DNA of 11,663 nucleotides from Planctomicrobium sp. (lineage in GTDB: Bacteria; Planctomycetota; Planctomycetia; Planctomycetales; Planctomycetaceae). The notes under the pieces are model-generated. The model did not search any database. It had not been told where the DNA came from and was given only the letters and a program-made list of their open reading frames with translations. The stretch is taken from NCBI GenBank assembly GCA_018659505.1, contig JABJMI010000235.1:1-11663 (forward strand), read 5' to 3'. Below, piece after piece: positions 1 through 5,668 of the stretch. Position 1 is the stretch's first letter; every line of letters starts with the position of its first letter. The position numbers were made by a program, and so were the translations under genes.

Positions 1-1488
1 AACCCCTGGCCCGAAGGCGAAGCAGGTTGGGAGCCTGTCGACATCAAAGTTGCCGAGGACATCCTAGATACAACTGCCGGTTATGAAGCTGATGTCGTTA
101 ATTCAGTTGTGACCAACGGTGTCATCACAATGCCACTCCCGATGAGAATTTCTGGCGCTTGGCGAACACAAGCAACTCACGAACGTATCAAAAACTTTGA
201 ACTGACTGATGAGCAAGTCAAGATGGAGATGCAGATGAATCGTGCTCTCCTCGAGGAAGCTGTCCAAAGCAAGAAGAACATTCGACAATCAAAAGTGCAG
301 CGAGGAGGTTTTAGTGACTTCCAGTTCGATAGTCGTGAAATCCAAGGCAGTCTTATGGGAAATGAGAATGTTTACGGATCGGGAATGGGGATGGGAATGG
401 GATCGAGTTATGGCAGCTCGTCTGAAATGTCGATGTACGAACCTAGTAGCTCTCAAAGTGGTCGGGGTTCTAGTCGACCAGGACGTGGGGCAGCGTCAAG
501 CAATACCCCTTTAGATGCGCTAATTTCCAGGCTCGCAGACGACTCTGAAGACCCTAAGGAAAGAGAAAAAGCAATCCGTGAATGGATCATGGAGCGAGCA
601 TCCGTCGATGGCGAATTGCTGCTCTTCCGTTACTTCGACTTCAGTGTCGACCCAGGCAAGACCTACCGGTATCGTGTCCGATTCACTTTGCAGAATCCAA
701 ACTTCGGAAAGCGTATTGCAGATGCAGGTGGTCTGGCTCATGTCGTGGCTGGAGAAACTCGCTCCACTGACTGGAGTAACATTACAACACCGGTCACTGT
801 CCCAGAAGATCTGAAATACTTCCTGACCAGAATCAACGAACCGCGCGGAAATAGCCGCTTGTTACCTTCCGCACAAATGGATGTTTATCACTGGGATAGC
901 AAATACGGAACAATGGTGAACAAGGCATTCGAAGTTAGAATGGGACAACCGATCGCAGACGAAGTCGAAGCTGAAGTCATTGATGCCGCTGGTCAACTTG
1001 TCGAAGAAATGGACTACACATTCGAAGCCGAAAGTTTTCTAGTTGACGCGATTGAAGACATCAACATTGATCGAAATTTCCACAACAATGATCGCCTCGA
1101 TGAATCATTACGCTTGGAACTAGTTCGAGGTCACCGGGATCACTTCCGAAATCAAGCGCAAGTTTTGGTTAAAAACGATGAAGGAGAACTGGAAGGACAC
1201 AGTGAATCCAGTAATGTGAAAGACCATAAATATATGAAATCGTATGTCGAGCAGCAGAAAGAGACGACTTTCAAGCATCTTTTTGAACAGAAAACTGCTC
1301 TGACAGATGCTGCTGGTTTCGGTGAGTATGGTGATTTAATGGGTGAAGGAAGTAGCTACGGTGAAATGAGCGAAATGAGCATGTACGGTGGTAATCGTGA
1401 TCGAAGCTCACTACGCAAGCGAAGCTCCAGTCGTGGAAGCGGATCGTCATCTCGCTCTCGCGGAAGTAGCAGCAGTTCCAATTACTAG
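1..1488 (+). CDS. Conserved planctomycete-type protein with FN3-like core and Ser/Gly/Arg-rich tail (5' partial)
   Basis: The frame is open from base 1 to a TAG at 1486-1488, so the true start lies before the window; the GTG at 109 and later ATGs are internal. Numbering codons from base 1, residues about 1-120 are hydrophilic and partly helical (a charged stretch around codons 70-105). Codons 121-165 are low-complexity, rich in Gly, Met, Ser and Tyr. A beta-rich core begins near codon 205 with LFRYFDF, then DPGKTYRYRVRF, and later TDWSN and VTVPED, which resembles a fibronectin type III-like strand pattern. A second segment (codons about 297-400) contains WDSKYG and MGQPIADEV. The tail (from codon 451) repeats the SSYG/SEMSMY motif and ends in a Ser/Arg-rich stretch. 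I recall similar FRYFDF...GKTYRYRV proteins in planctomycetes, but their function is not known to me. No membrane segment lies in the visible part. A terminator follows at 1556. Confidence 0.85.
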   Translation, partial: NPWPEGEAGWEPVDIKVAEDILDTTAGYEADVVNSVVTNGVITMPLPMRISGAWRTQATHERIKNFELTDEQVKMEMQMNRALLEEAVQSKKNIRQSKVQRGGFSDFQFDSREIQGSLMGNENVYGSGMGMGMGSSYGSSSEMSMYEPSSSQSGRGSSRPGRGAASSNTPLDALISRLADDSEDPKEREKAIREWIMERASVDGELLLFRYFDFSVDPGKTYRYRVRFTLQNPNFGKRIADAGGLAHVVAGETRSTDWSNITTPVTVPEDLKYFLTRINEPRGNSRLLPSAQMDVYHWDSKYGTMVNKAFEVRMGQPIADEVEAEVIDAAGQLVEEMDYTFEAESFLVDAIEDINIDRNFHNNDRLDESLRLELVRGHRDHFRNQAQVLVKNDEGELEGHSESSNVKDHKYMKSYVEQQKETTFKHLFEQKTALTDAAGFGEYGDLMGEGSSYGEMSEMSMYGGNRDRSSLRKRSSSRGSGSSSRSRGSSSSSNY

Positions 1489-1555
1489 ATTTTTCGGAAT
1501 CTTCCTGAACAGGTAATTAAAACTGCGATTTGATAGATTCCAATCGTAACACTTC

Positions 1556-1596
1556 AACAAGCAGTCAATCATGTCGATTGACTGCTTGTTTCTTTA
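1556..1596 (+). terminator. Intrinsic terminator after the FN3-like gene
   Basis: A perfect 15-bp inverted repeat has its left arm at 1556-1570, a 5-nt loop ATGTC at 1571-1575, and its right arm at 1576-1590 (GATTGACTGCTTGTT), followed by TCTTTA. It lies 67 nt after the stop codon and 19 nt before the next ATG, so it ends the upstream transcript and should separate it from the M50-like gene. The T-tract is short and interrupted by a C. Confidence 0.8.
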
Positions 1597-1614
1597 GTGT
1601 GAAGAAAATATCAA

Positions 1615-2214
1615 ATGGTTGAGACCCCATCAAAACAAACATTTCACCGTGTGGCTCTCTGGACTTCGATCATCTGCCTTTCATGGTTCTTCATGCAGGC
1701 TGTCCATGAATTTGGTCATATTTCCGCAGCGTTGATGACCGGCGGAACGATTCTCTTAATTGACCTACATCCGTTACACATCTCGCACACTCTCATCTCA
1801 CCTAATCCCCAACCAGTCATCGTAATCTGGGCAGGACCGATTGTGGGTGTCCTGCTCCCGCTAGTCTTGTACTTGGTCTGTTGTAAGTTCTTCCAAAACA
1901 TGGTTCATCTCCTTCGATTCTTCGCTGGCTTTTGCTTGATTGCAAACGGTGCTTACTTGGGCAGTATTGCAATCGAAGCTGTTGGTGATGCCAGAGATTT
2001 TCTGGTCGAAAATGTCCCAATTTACTTTCCACTTACCTTCGCAATTATTACGGTCCCTTCTGGTTTTCTTTTATGGAACAATCAAGGAGCCATCTTTGGA
2101 ATCGGAAAAAATGGAAGAACGATCTCTCTTCAAGAATCAGGCATCGCAGTATCAATGCTGATCATCTGGATTGGAATCGCAAGCTTTTGTTTTCCAATCA
2201 CTTTTGGTCAGTAG
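1615..2214 (+). CDS. Small M50-like (site-2-protease type) membrane metallopeptidase
   Basis: The product is 199 aa and strongly hydrophobic, with about five or six membrane segments (roughly 12-30, 66-90, 98-122, 134-153 and 178-196). The first segment runs into A29-VHEFGH-I, a canonical HExxH zinc motif (H31, E32, H35) placed at a membrane helix as in M50 intramembrane proteases. A GP pair follows at 74-75 (WAGPIVG), a position where the M50 family often has a Gly-Pro. A possible third metal ligand is D125 or D128 in GDARDF, replacing the usual LDG or NPDG motif; this is inference. There is no PDZ domain, so a regulatory S2P of the RseP type is unlikely. The ATG at 1615 comes 19 nt after the upstream terminator, with only a weak purine stretch (GAAGAAAA) before it. 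The substrate is unknown. It could be an inactive M50 relative if the last ligand is missing. Confidence 0.75.
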   Translation: MVETPSKQTFHRVALWTSIICLSWFFMQAVHEFGHISAALMTGGTILLIDLHPLHISHTLISPNPQPVIVIWAGPIVGVLLPLVLYLVCCKFFQNMVHLLRFFAGFCLIANGAYLGSIAIEAVGDARDFLVENVPIYFPLTFAIITVPSGFLLWNNQGAIFGIGKNGRTISLQESGIAVSMLIIWIGIASFCFPITFGQ

Positions 2215-2252
2215 AGCACTTCCAATGCTTCTCTCTTTCCCCGAATTAGATT

Positions 2253-2500
2253 TCAGAAGTTAAAACGCAGATCCCACGCGAGAGAACTATTTGGACCAAG
2301 ATTGTCTGAACTCTAGAAATCCAAATGAATCATTCACTCATTTGTGTCTGTAAAGCCCCCACCTGAAGCTTCAGTTGACTGCTGCGGAACAAAAAGGATA
2401 TGACCAATCTTAAAGCTTTCCCAAGTGCTCTTTTCATCAACTTGATATTGCAAGGAAGCCGTTGGCTCGTAAACGAATTGAAATTGAATCTCTCGCTGAT
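2253..2500 (-). pseudogene. Possible decayed 3' end of an outer-membrane beta-barrel gene
   Basis: Read on the minus strand, one frame is protein-like from about 2500 down to a TGA at 2334-2336 (it includes KSTWESFKIGHILFVPQQ). It continues in the same frame through a second stop (TAG, 2313-2315) to SSDNLGPNSSLAWDLRFNF and a final TGA at 2253-2255. The last residues alternate polar and hydrophobic and end in Phe (L, W, L, F, F at positions -9, -7, -5, -3 and -1), which is the known C-terminal signature of outer-membrane beta-barrels. Two in-frame stops and the lack of a start before the GIY-YIG gene on the other strand suggest a remnant. The upstream border is uncertain because it overlaps the start of that gene. 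Chance similarity is a real alternative. Confidence 0.3.
2453..2458 (+). promoter_or_regulatory. Ribosome binding site deciding the TTG start at 2462
   Basis: AGGAAG lies 3 nt before TTG at 2462. The spacing is short. It is the only purine-rich match near a usable start, because the frame is closed upstream by TAA at 2411 and has no in-frame ATG or GTG before the GIY-YIG domain. Confidence 0.4.
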
Positions 2501-3673
2501 CGAAGCGAACTGTTTGGAAAGTCTGTCTGGTCAAACGGATTAGGTGCTGTCTCGTACACTCAACTGCACGGGACCAAGAAGGCAATTCGTGAACGAATTC
2601 GTGAAGAGTGCCCTGCTGTGCCTGGAGTGTATGGGATGCTCTCTTCAGAGGGGCATGTCGTTTACGTTGGCATGTCGAGTCAATTACCGAAGAGACTGCA
2701 ATCCTACTTTTCGACAACAACAAACCGTAAGAAGGAAACGCGAATTCGCCGTCATGCTGTTGGAGTTCTCTGGCAGCCTACAGCTCATCCTTTTCTCGCT
2801 CAGCTTCGTGAAAGACAATTGATTGGTCGCTTTCACCCTCCTCTTAATATCCAGGGACAACCGGTCAAAATGCAGACCGGATATATCGTTGCCAACCTAA
2901 ACGAAGCCCCCTCATTCCAATTGGTCACAGAGATCCCCAAAACGCACGACGGAGTGTGGGGACCGATCCCGTATCACAGTTTTTCTATTGCTGCTATTGA
3001 GCAACTCAATCTGCAGTTTGGATTGCGAGATTGTCCGAAGAACACTGTCATGCAATTCAAAGGAGAACAGAAAGGTGAACTTCTTACTCCTCCCAGTTGT
3101 TTGAGGATCGACTTGCAAACCTGCTTGAGACCATGTTTAGGAGCGTGTTCCAAAAAGGAATACACCAAGGCATTCGACAGTGCAAAGAAATTTCTAAACG
3201 GTCATTCAAAGAAGCTTTTCTCCGATTTACAAAAGCAAATGCAATCGGCAGCAGAAAACCGCCACTTCGAAAAGGCAGCCAAGTTGCGTGATCGAGCAAA
3301 GGCATTCGAGCAGATTGATAGCCACCTGCGTCGTTTTCATGATTGGAGTAGTCAGGCGAGCTTCGTCTACCGTCTCGATTCAGAAATCGACCAGCAGGAA
3401 TTATGGCTTATTGTGATCCGAGGAATCATCATCGACCTGATCAACAAACCTCAGTCACCAGAAGATAAAGAGTCCGTTACAGAACTGGTTGATCAATCCC
3501 AAAGACAATTGAACGGCAACGCCGCAGCGAAAAATGTCTCACAACCCGGCGAATTCGAGGCAGCCCGAGCTTTGTTCCACTGGTTTAATAAATTTCCTGA
3601 GGAGGTAAAGGGGCAATACTCTCTAAAGAAAGCTGTCTCACTTTGTAACAGAAAACTCAAAAACGCCTCGTAA
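2462..3673 (+). CDS. Short UvrC-like GIY-YIG nuclease with UVR motif (lacks UvrC C-terminal half)
   Basis: The product is 403 aa. Residues about 50-131 form a UvrC-type GIY-YIG domain: PGVYGML (Y57), VVYVGM (Y68), KRLQSYF (R78), RERQLI (E117, the usual metal-binding Glu) and PPLNIQ (N129). Cysteines C191, C213, C221 and C225 follow; the last three have the C-x7-C-x3-C spacing that in UvrC belongs to the [4Fe-4S] cluster. Residues about 254-288 form a UVR motif (HFEKAAKLRDRA), used in UvrC to contact UvrB. UvrC proper (about 600 aa) continues with an RNase H-like endonuclease and a helix-hairpin-helix; these are absent, so only the 3'-type incision activity is predicted, as in Cho. The tail after about 300 is not recognised. 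The start is TTG at 2462; the first ATG falls inside the nuclease domain. No operon partner is visible. It is probably a DNA-repair accessory nuclease; inference from domains only. Confidence 0.8.
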   Translation: MARKRIEIESLADRSELFGKSVWSNGLGAVSYTQLHGTKKAIRERIREECPAVPGVYGMLSSEGHVVYVGMSSQLPKRLQSYFSTTTNRKKETRIRRHAVGVLWQPTAHPFLAQLRERQLIGRFHPPLNIQGQPVKMQTGYIVANLNEAPSFQLVTEIPKTHDGVWGPIPYHSFSIAAIEQLNLQFGLRDCPKNTVMQFKGEQKGELLTPPSCLRIDLQTCLRPCLGACSKKEYTKAFDSAKKFLNGHSKKLFSDLQKQMQSAAENRHFEKAAKLRDRAKAFEQIDSHLRRFHDWSSQASFVYRLDSEIDQQELWLIVIRGIIIDLINKPQSPEDKESVTELVDQSQRQLNGNAAAKNVSQPGEFEAARALFHWFNKFPEEVKGQYSLKKAVSLCNRKLKNAS

Positions 3674-3780
3674 TGTTGTTCTTCTGAGTTCATTACGCAA
3701 AAAACGAAATTCGAACCGAGAAAAACGACTTTTTCTGACGCTTTCAAGAATTTTATTAAAGATTTGAGTTTAACCTGATC

Positions 3781-3810
3781 TTGCCTTAATTCGGAACTAT
3801 GGTTTATAAG
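3781..3810 (+). promoter_or_regulatory. Predicted sigma70-type promoter for the SH3-like gene
   Basis: TTGCCT (3781-3786) and TATAAG (3805-3810) are separated by 18 nt. They match the vegetative consensus at 4 of 6 and 5 of 6 positions. Transcription would start near 3817 and leave a leader of about 180 nt before the ATG at 3999. The match is by eye only. Confidence 0.35.
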
Positions 3811-3898
3811 CGATTTCCCCATCGATTTGCGGTCCTTTTAATACCTGACCGAAAACCCTGATATTGAAGGAGGATGCGAGTCATTTCGCTCTTCTTGA

Positions 3899-3917
3899 AT
3901 AGGTTACCGGATAGGTT
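3899..3917 (+). repeat. Direct repeat ATAGGTT, 12-nt period, in the SH3-gene leader
   Basis: ATAGGTT occurs at 3899-3905 and again at 3911-3917, separated by ACCGG. The spacing is close to one helical turn, which would suit a dimeric regulator on DNA, but the site lies downstream of the predicted promoter. Function is unknown. Confidence 0.3.
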
Positions 3918-3998
3918 CTTAGGCTCGCAACAAATCCCCTGCGTTCTGCATCAGCAGTCTTAAATCATTCAACTCAAATCTCGATAGGAACGACGAAC

Positions 3999-5246
3999 AT
4001 GTGGCGTCATTTCCTTGTTATGTCAGTATGTTTTGGAAGTTTTCGTGCTGCGGAAGCTCTCGAACAGAAGTTTCCTTATCGTGCTGCCGTCATCTCTGAC
4101 AAGATTGAGGTTCGCTGCGGTCCGGGGTCTCAGTTTTACGTGACCAGCCAAGTGAACAAATCAGATGTCGTGACAGTCCAACGCCACGATCATGGTGGTT
4201 GGTTCATGATCGCTCCGCCGAAAGGGAGCATCAGCTGGATTGATGCGAGCCTCGTAAAGAAAACAGGCGGCGACCGTGGAGTCGTTCAAGTCGCTCCGCA
4301 AGATGGTCGACCTGCCAGAGCCATTGTGCGCATTGGAAGTACGGTCTCAAAAGAACACTCCTATTATGGGCGCGAACTCTCTAATGGCGACGAAGTCACT
4401 ATCGTCGGAGAAGAAACGCTCAACACTGCACGCGGTGCTGTTCGCATGTTGAAGATTGTGCCCCCTGCTCAAGAATTCCGCTGGATGAAGGGTGAGTTCC
4501 TAGTTCCTCAAGACGAAGCGATTCGCGAACAGATCGCGCATGACCCTTACCAAGTCCCTGCGGAGCATCGACCTGCGTTCGTCAACAAGAAGCAGGAAAA
4601 AGCGAAGGTCGTTGAGAAAGCTCAACAGCAAGAAATCACTCGGCGACAAATGCTCTACGATGAACTTGATCGAATTGATCGCCTGTATGCAACGATGATG
4701 CAGAAAGAGCCCGCAGATTGGGACTTGGCTGCCATCGAGAAGCAATACAAAACACTCTCAACAGGTGCTGATTCCACCATCGCAACGTTGATACAAAAAA
4801 GGTTAGACGTCCTCAAACGACGTAATGAAATCCTCAGTCACTATCAGGAGTTCGTACAGGTCTCTGCTGAGTCTGCCCAACGAGACCAAGAATTAGTTGC
4901 GATGCAACTCGGCTACCAAAGCCAGCCGAACATAACACCCCCAGGCACAATGTCGACAACTCAGCAACCGACTCAACCGGGAGAAGCATTGAACTCCGCT
5001 GTTTCTCCTCGGCTGAATGGAGCGGGTGTAATTCAGCCATTGCAATCATATCCTGGAGCACCGCAATTCGCTTTGGTCGCTCCTGATGGACGAATGTTGG
5101 CGTACCTGGAAACCGCTGAGGGAATCAATATCCGAGAATGGATCGGCAAACCGTCCGGCATCATCGGCAACCGCCAATTCAACCCCCAACTCGGAGCCGA
5201 CGTCATCCGCGTACAGCGAGTCGTCCCCGTGAAGTTGGTTCAATAG
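3999..5246 (+). CDS. Exported SH3-like domain protein with central coiled coil
   Basis: The product is 415 aa. Residues 1-20 form a probable Sec signal peptide (MWRHFLVMSVCFGSFRAAEA), so it should act outside the cytoplasm. Residues about 27-87 look like a bacterial SH3 domain: AAVISDKIEVRCGPG, then a Gly-Gly-Trp-Phe turn (GGWFMIAPP) and SWIDASLV. A second SH3-like segment covers about 105-169 (DEVTIVGEE, then FRWMKGEFLVP). Residues 197-300 are highly charged and probably coiled coil (KAKVVEKAQQQEITRRQ). A Pro/Gln/Thr-rich linker (about 305-350) leads to a final beta-rich segment (355-413) with LVAPDGRMLAYLE and VIRVQRVVPVKL. The ATG at 3999 is well supported by AGGAA at 3986-3990, 8 nt upstream. 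Envelope or peptidoglycan association is a guess from the SH3 domains. It appears to be a single-gene unit. Confidence 0.85.
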   Translation: MWRHFLVMSVCFGSFRAAEALEQKFPYRAAVISDKIEVRCGPGSQFYVTSQVNKSDVVTVQRHDHGGWFMIAPPKGSISWIDASLVKKTGGDRGVVQVAPQDGRPARAIVRIGSTVSKEHSYYGRELSNGDEVTIVGEETLNTARGAVRMLKIVPPAQEFRWMKGEFLVPQDEAIREQIAHDPYQVPAEHRPAFVNKKQEKAKVVEKAQQQEITRRQMLYDELDRIDRLYATMMQKEPADWDLAAIEKQYKTLSTGADSTIATLIQKRLDVLKRRNEILSHYQEFVQVSAESAQRDQELVAMQLGYQSQPNITPPGTMSTTQQPTQPGEALNSAVSPRLNGAGVIQPLQSYPGAPQFALVAPDGRMLAYLETAEGINIREWIGKPSGIIGNRQFNPQLGADVIRVQRVVPVKLVQ

Positions 5247-5297
5247 TGAGATTCGAAGAAACTGTGAGTCGCAATCTTGGCTAAGAAGTGTCTCTTT

Positions 5298-5350
5298 GGA
5301 ACACTAATCATTCTCTTCCATTAGCGTCGATTTGTGAGAATTAGTGTTCC
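5298..5350. repeat. Imperfect inverted repeat of the ATTAGTGT family
   Basis: The left arm at 5298-5315 (GGAACACTAATCATTCTC) pairs with the right arm at 5336-5350 (GAGAATTAGTGTTCC), with a 3-nt bulge and a 20-nt loop that carries a further CATTAG. It begins 52 nt after the SH3-gene stop. There is no T-run, so it is not a classic terminator, though the fold could protect the transcript end. Confidence 0.6.
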
Positions 5351-5450
5351 AGCATTCATTTATGTAAGAAATTTCAACTTGTGAAGACCTTGATCTAACC
5401 TCACTCCCTGGTAGATACGTGCTTTGGATATGGACGTTTCTAGTTCATAA

Positions 5451-5495
5451 ATCAAATCAGCGTTAATCCGCCGCATCCGCGATAATCCGCGTTCT
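5451..5495. repeat. Degenerate tandem ATCCGCG intergenic repeat
   Basis: Three near-copies of AATCCGC or ATCCGCG occur with a period of 9-13 nt: AATCCGCCGC, ATCCGCGAT and AATCCGCGTT, preceded by AATCAGCGTT. I recall similar ATCAGCG...ATCCGCG elements in intergenic DNA of many bacteria, including planctomycetes. No function is known to me. Confidence 0.55.
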
Positions 5496-5544
5496 CAAAT
5501 GAATTCTTATCCAGGCATTGGATCTCACTATGCCACTAATGACA

Positions 5545-5560
5545 GGGAGCTCACGCTCCC
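5545..5560. repeat. Short GC hairpin GGGAGC/GCTCCC
   Basis: GGGAGC (5545-5550) and GCTCCC (5555-5560) form a 6-bp stem with a TCAC loop. No T-tract follows. GGGAGCTCACGCTCCC resembles a short hairpin repeat I associate with planctomycete intergenic DNA; that is recollection, not a search. Confidence 0.45.
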
Positions 5561-5614
5561 CGCTCACCAAACAATACTCACTCTTAATAACTCCGCCTGC
5601 TGACTGTGTTTCTT

Positions 5615-5646
5615 GGTCGTAAACGATATCCTTGTCGTTTACGACC
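5615..5646 (+). promoter_or_regulatory. Perfect 12-bp inverted repeat upstream of the RlmI-like gene
   Basis: GGTCGTAAACGA (5615-5626) and TCGTTTACGACC (5635-5646) are perfect inverted copies around the 8-nt loop TATCCTTG. The right arm ends 22 nt before the ATG at 5669. It could be an operator for a dimeric repressor or a stable hairpin in the 5' leader; no T-run follows, so a terminator is less likely. Confidence 0.5.
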
Positions 5647-5668
5647 TCAAACACATAAAGAAATCGTC

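Larger units (their letters stand above)
3674..3998. other. 325-bp intergenic region with a plausible promoter and long 5' leader
   Basis: No convincing gene is present. It holds a weak 7-bp inverted repeat (3669-3675 with 3691-3697) without a T-tract, a promoter-like pair at 3781-3810, and two direct copies of ATAGGTT (3899-3905 and 3911-3917). An AAGGAGG at 3867-3873 directly abuts an ATG that opens a 29-codon frame ending before 3964. No known riboswitch was recognised in the leader of about 180 nt. Confidence 0.6.
5247..5668. other. 422-bp repeat-rich intergenic region before the methyltransferase gene
   Basis: No coding frame of interest was found. The region holds an imperfect inverted repeat built from ATTAGTGT units (5298-5350), a periodic ATCCGCG repeat (5451-5495), a small GGGAGC/GCTCCC hairpin (5545-5560), and a perfect 12-bp inverted repeat just before the next gene (5615-5646). 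Each is listed separately. Confidence 0.7.

Noticed and set aside
2501..2723. Minus-strand frame continuing as a full 129-codon gene inside the GIY-YIG gene.
   Set aside because: Here the plus strand encodes the conserved nuclease domain, and the minus reading is rich in Ser, Arg, His and Gln, as expected of a shadow. Only the part outside the nuclease gene is kept as a possible remnant.
3669..3697. CGTAATG/CATTACG inverted repeat at the GIY-YIG stop as a terminator.
   Set aside because: The stem is only 7 bp with a 15-nt loop, and an A-run rather than a T-run follows.
3867..3963. 29-codon frame starting ATG 3874 behind a strong AAGGAGG.
   Set aside because: The Shine-Dalgarno directly abuts the ATG with no spacer, which is unfavourable, and the peptide shows no recognisable character. 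It could only be a leader peptide if translation were shown.
5606..5668. In-frame GTG extension of the methyltransferase gene.
   Set aside because: It adds a basic stretch encoded by the 12-bp inverted repeat, has no Shine-Dalgarno, and the family N-terminus fits the ATG at 5669.
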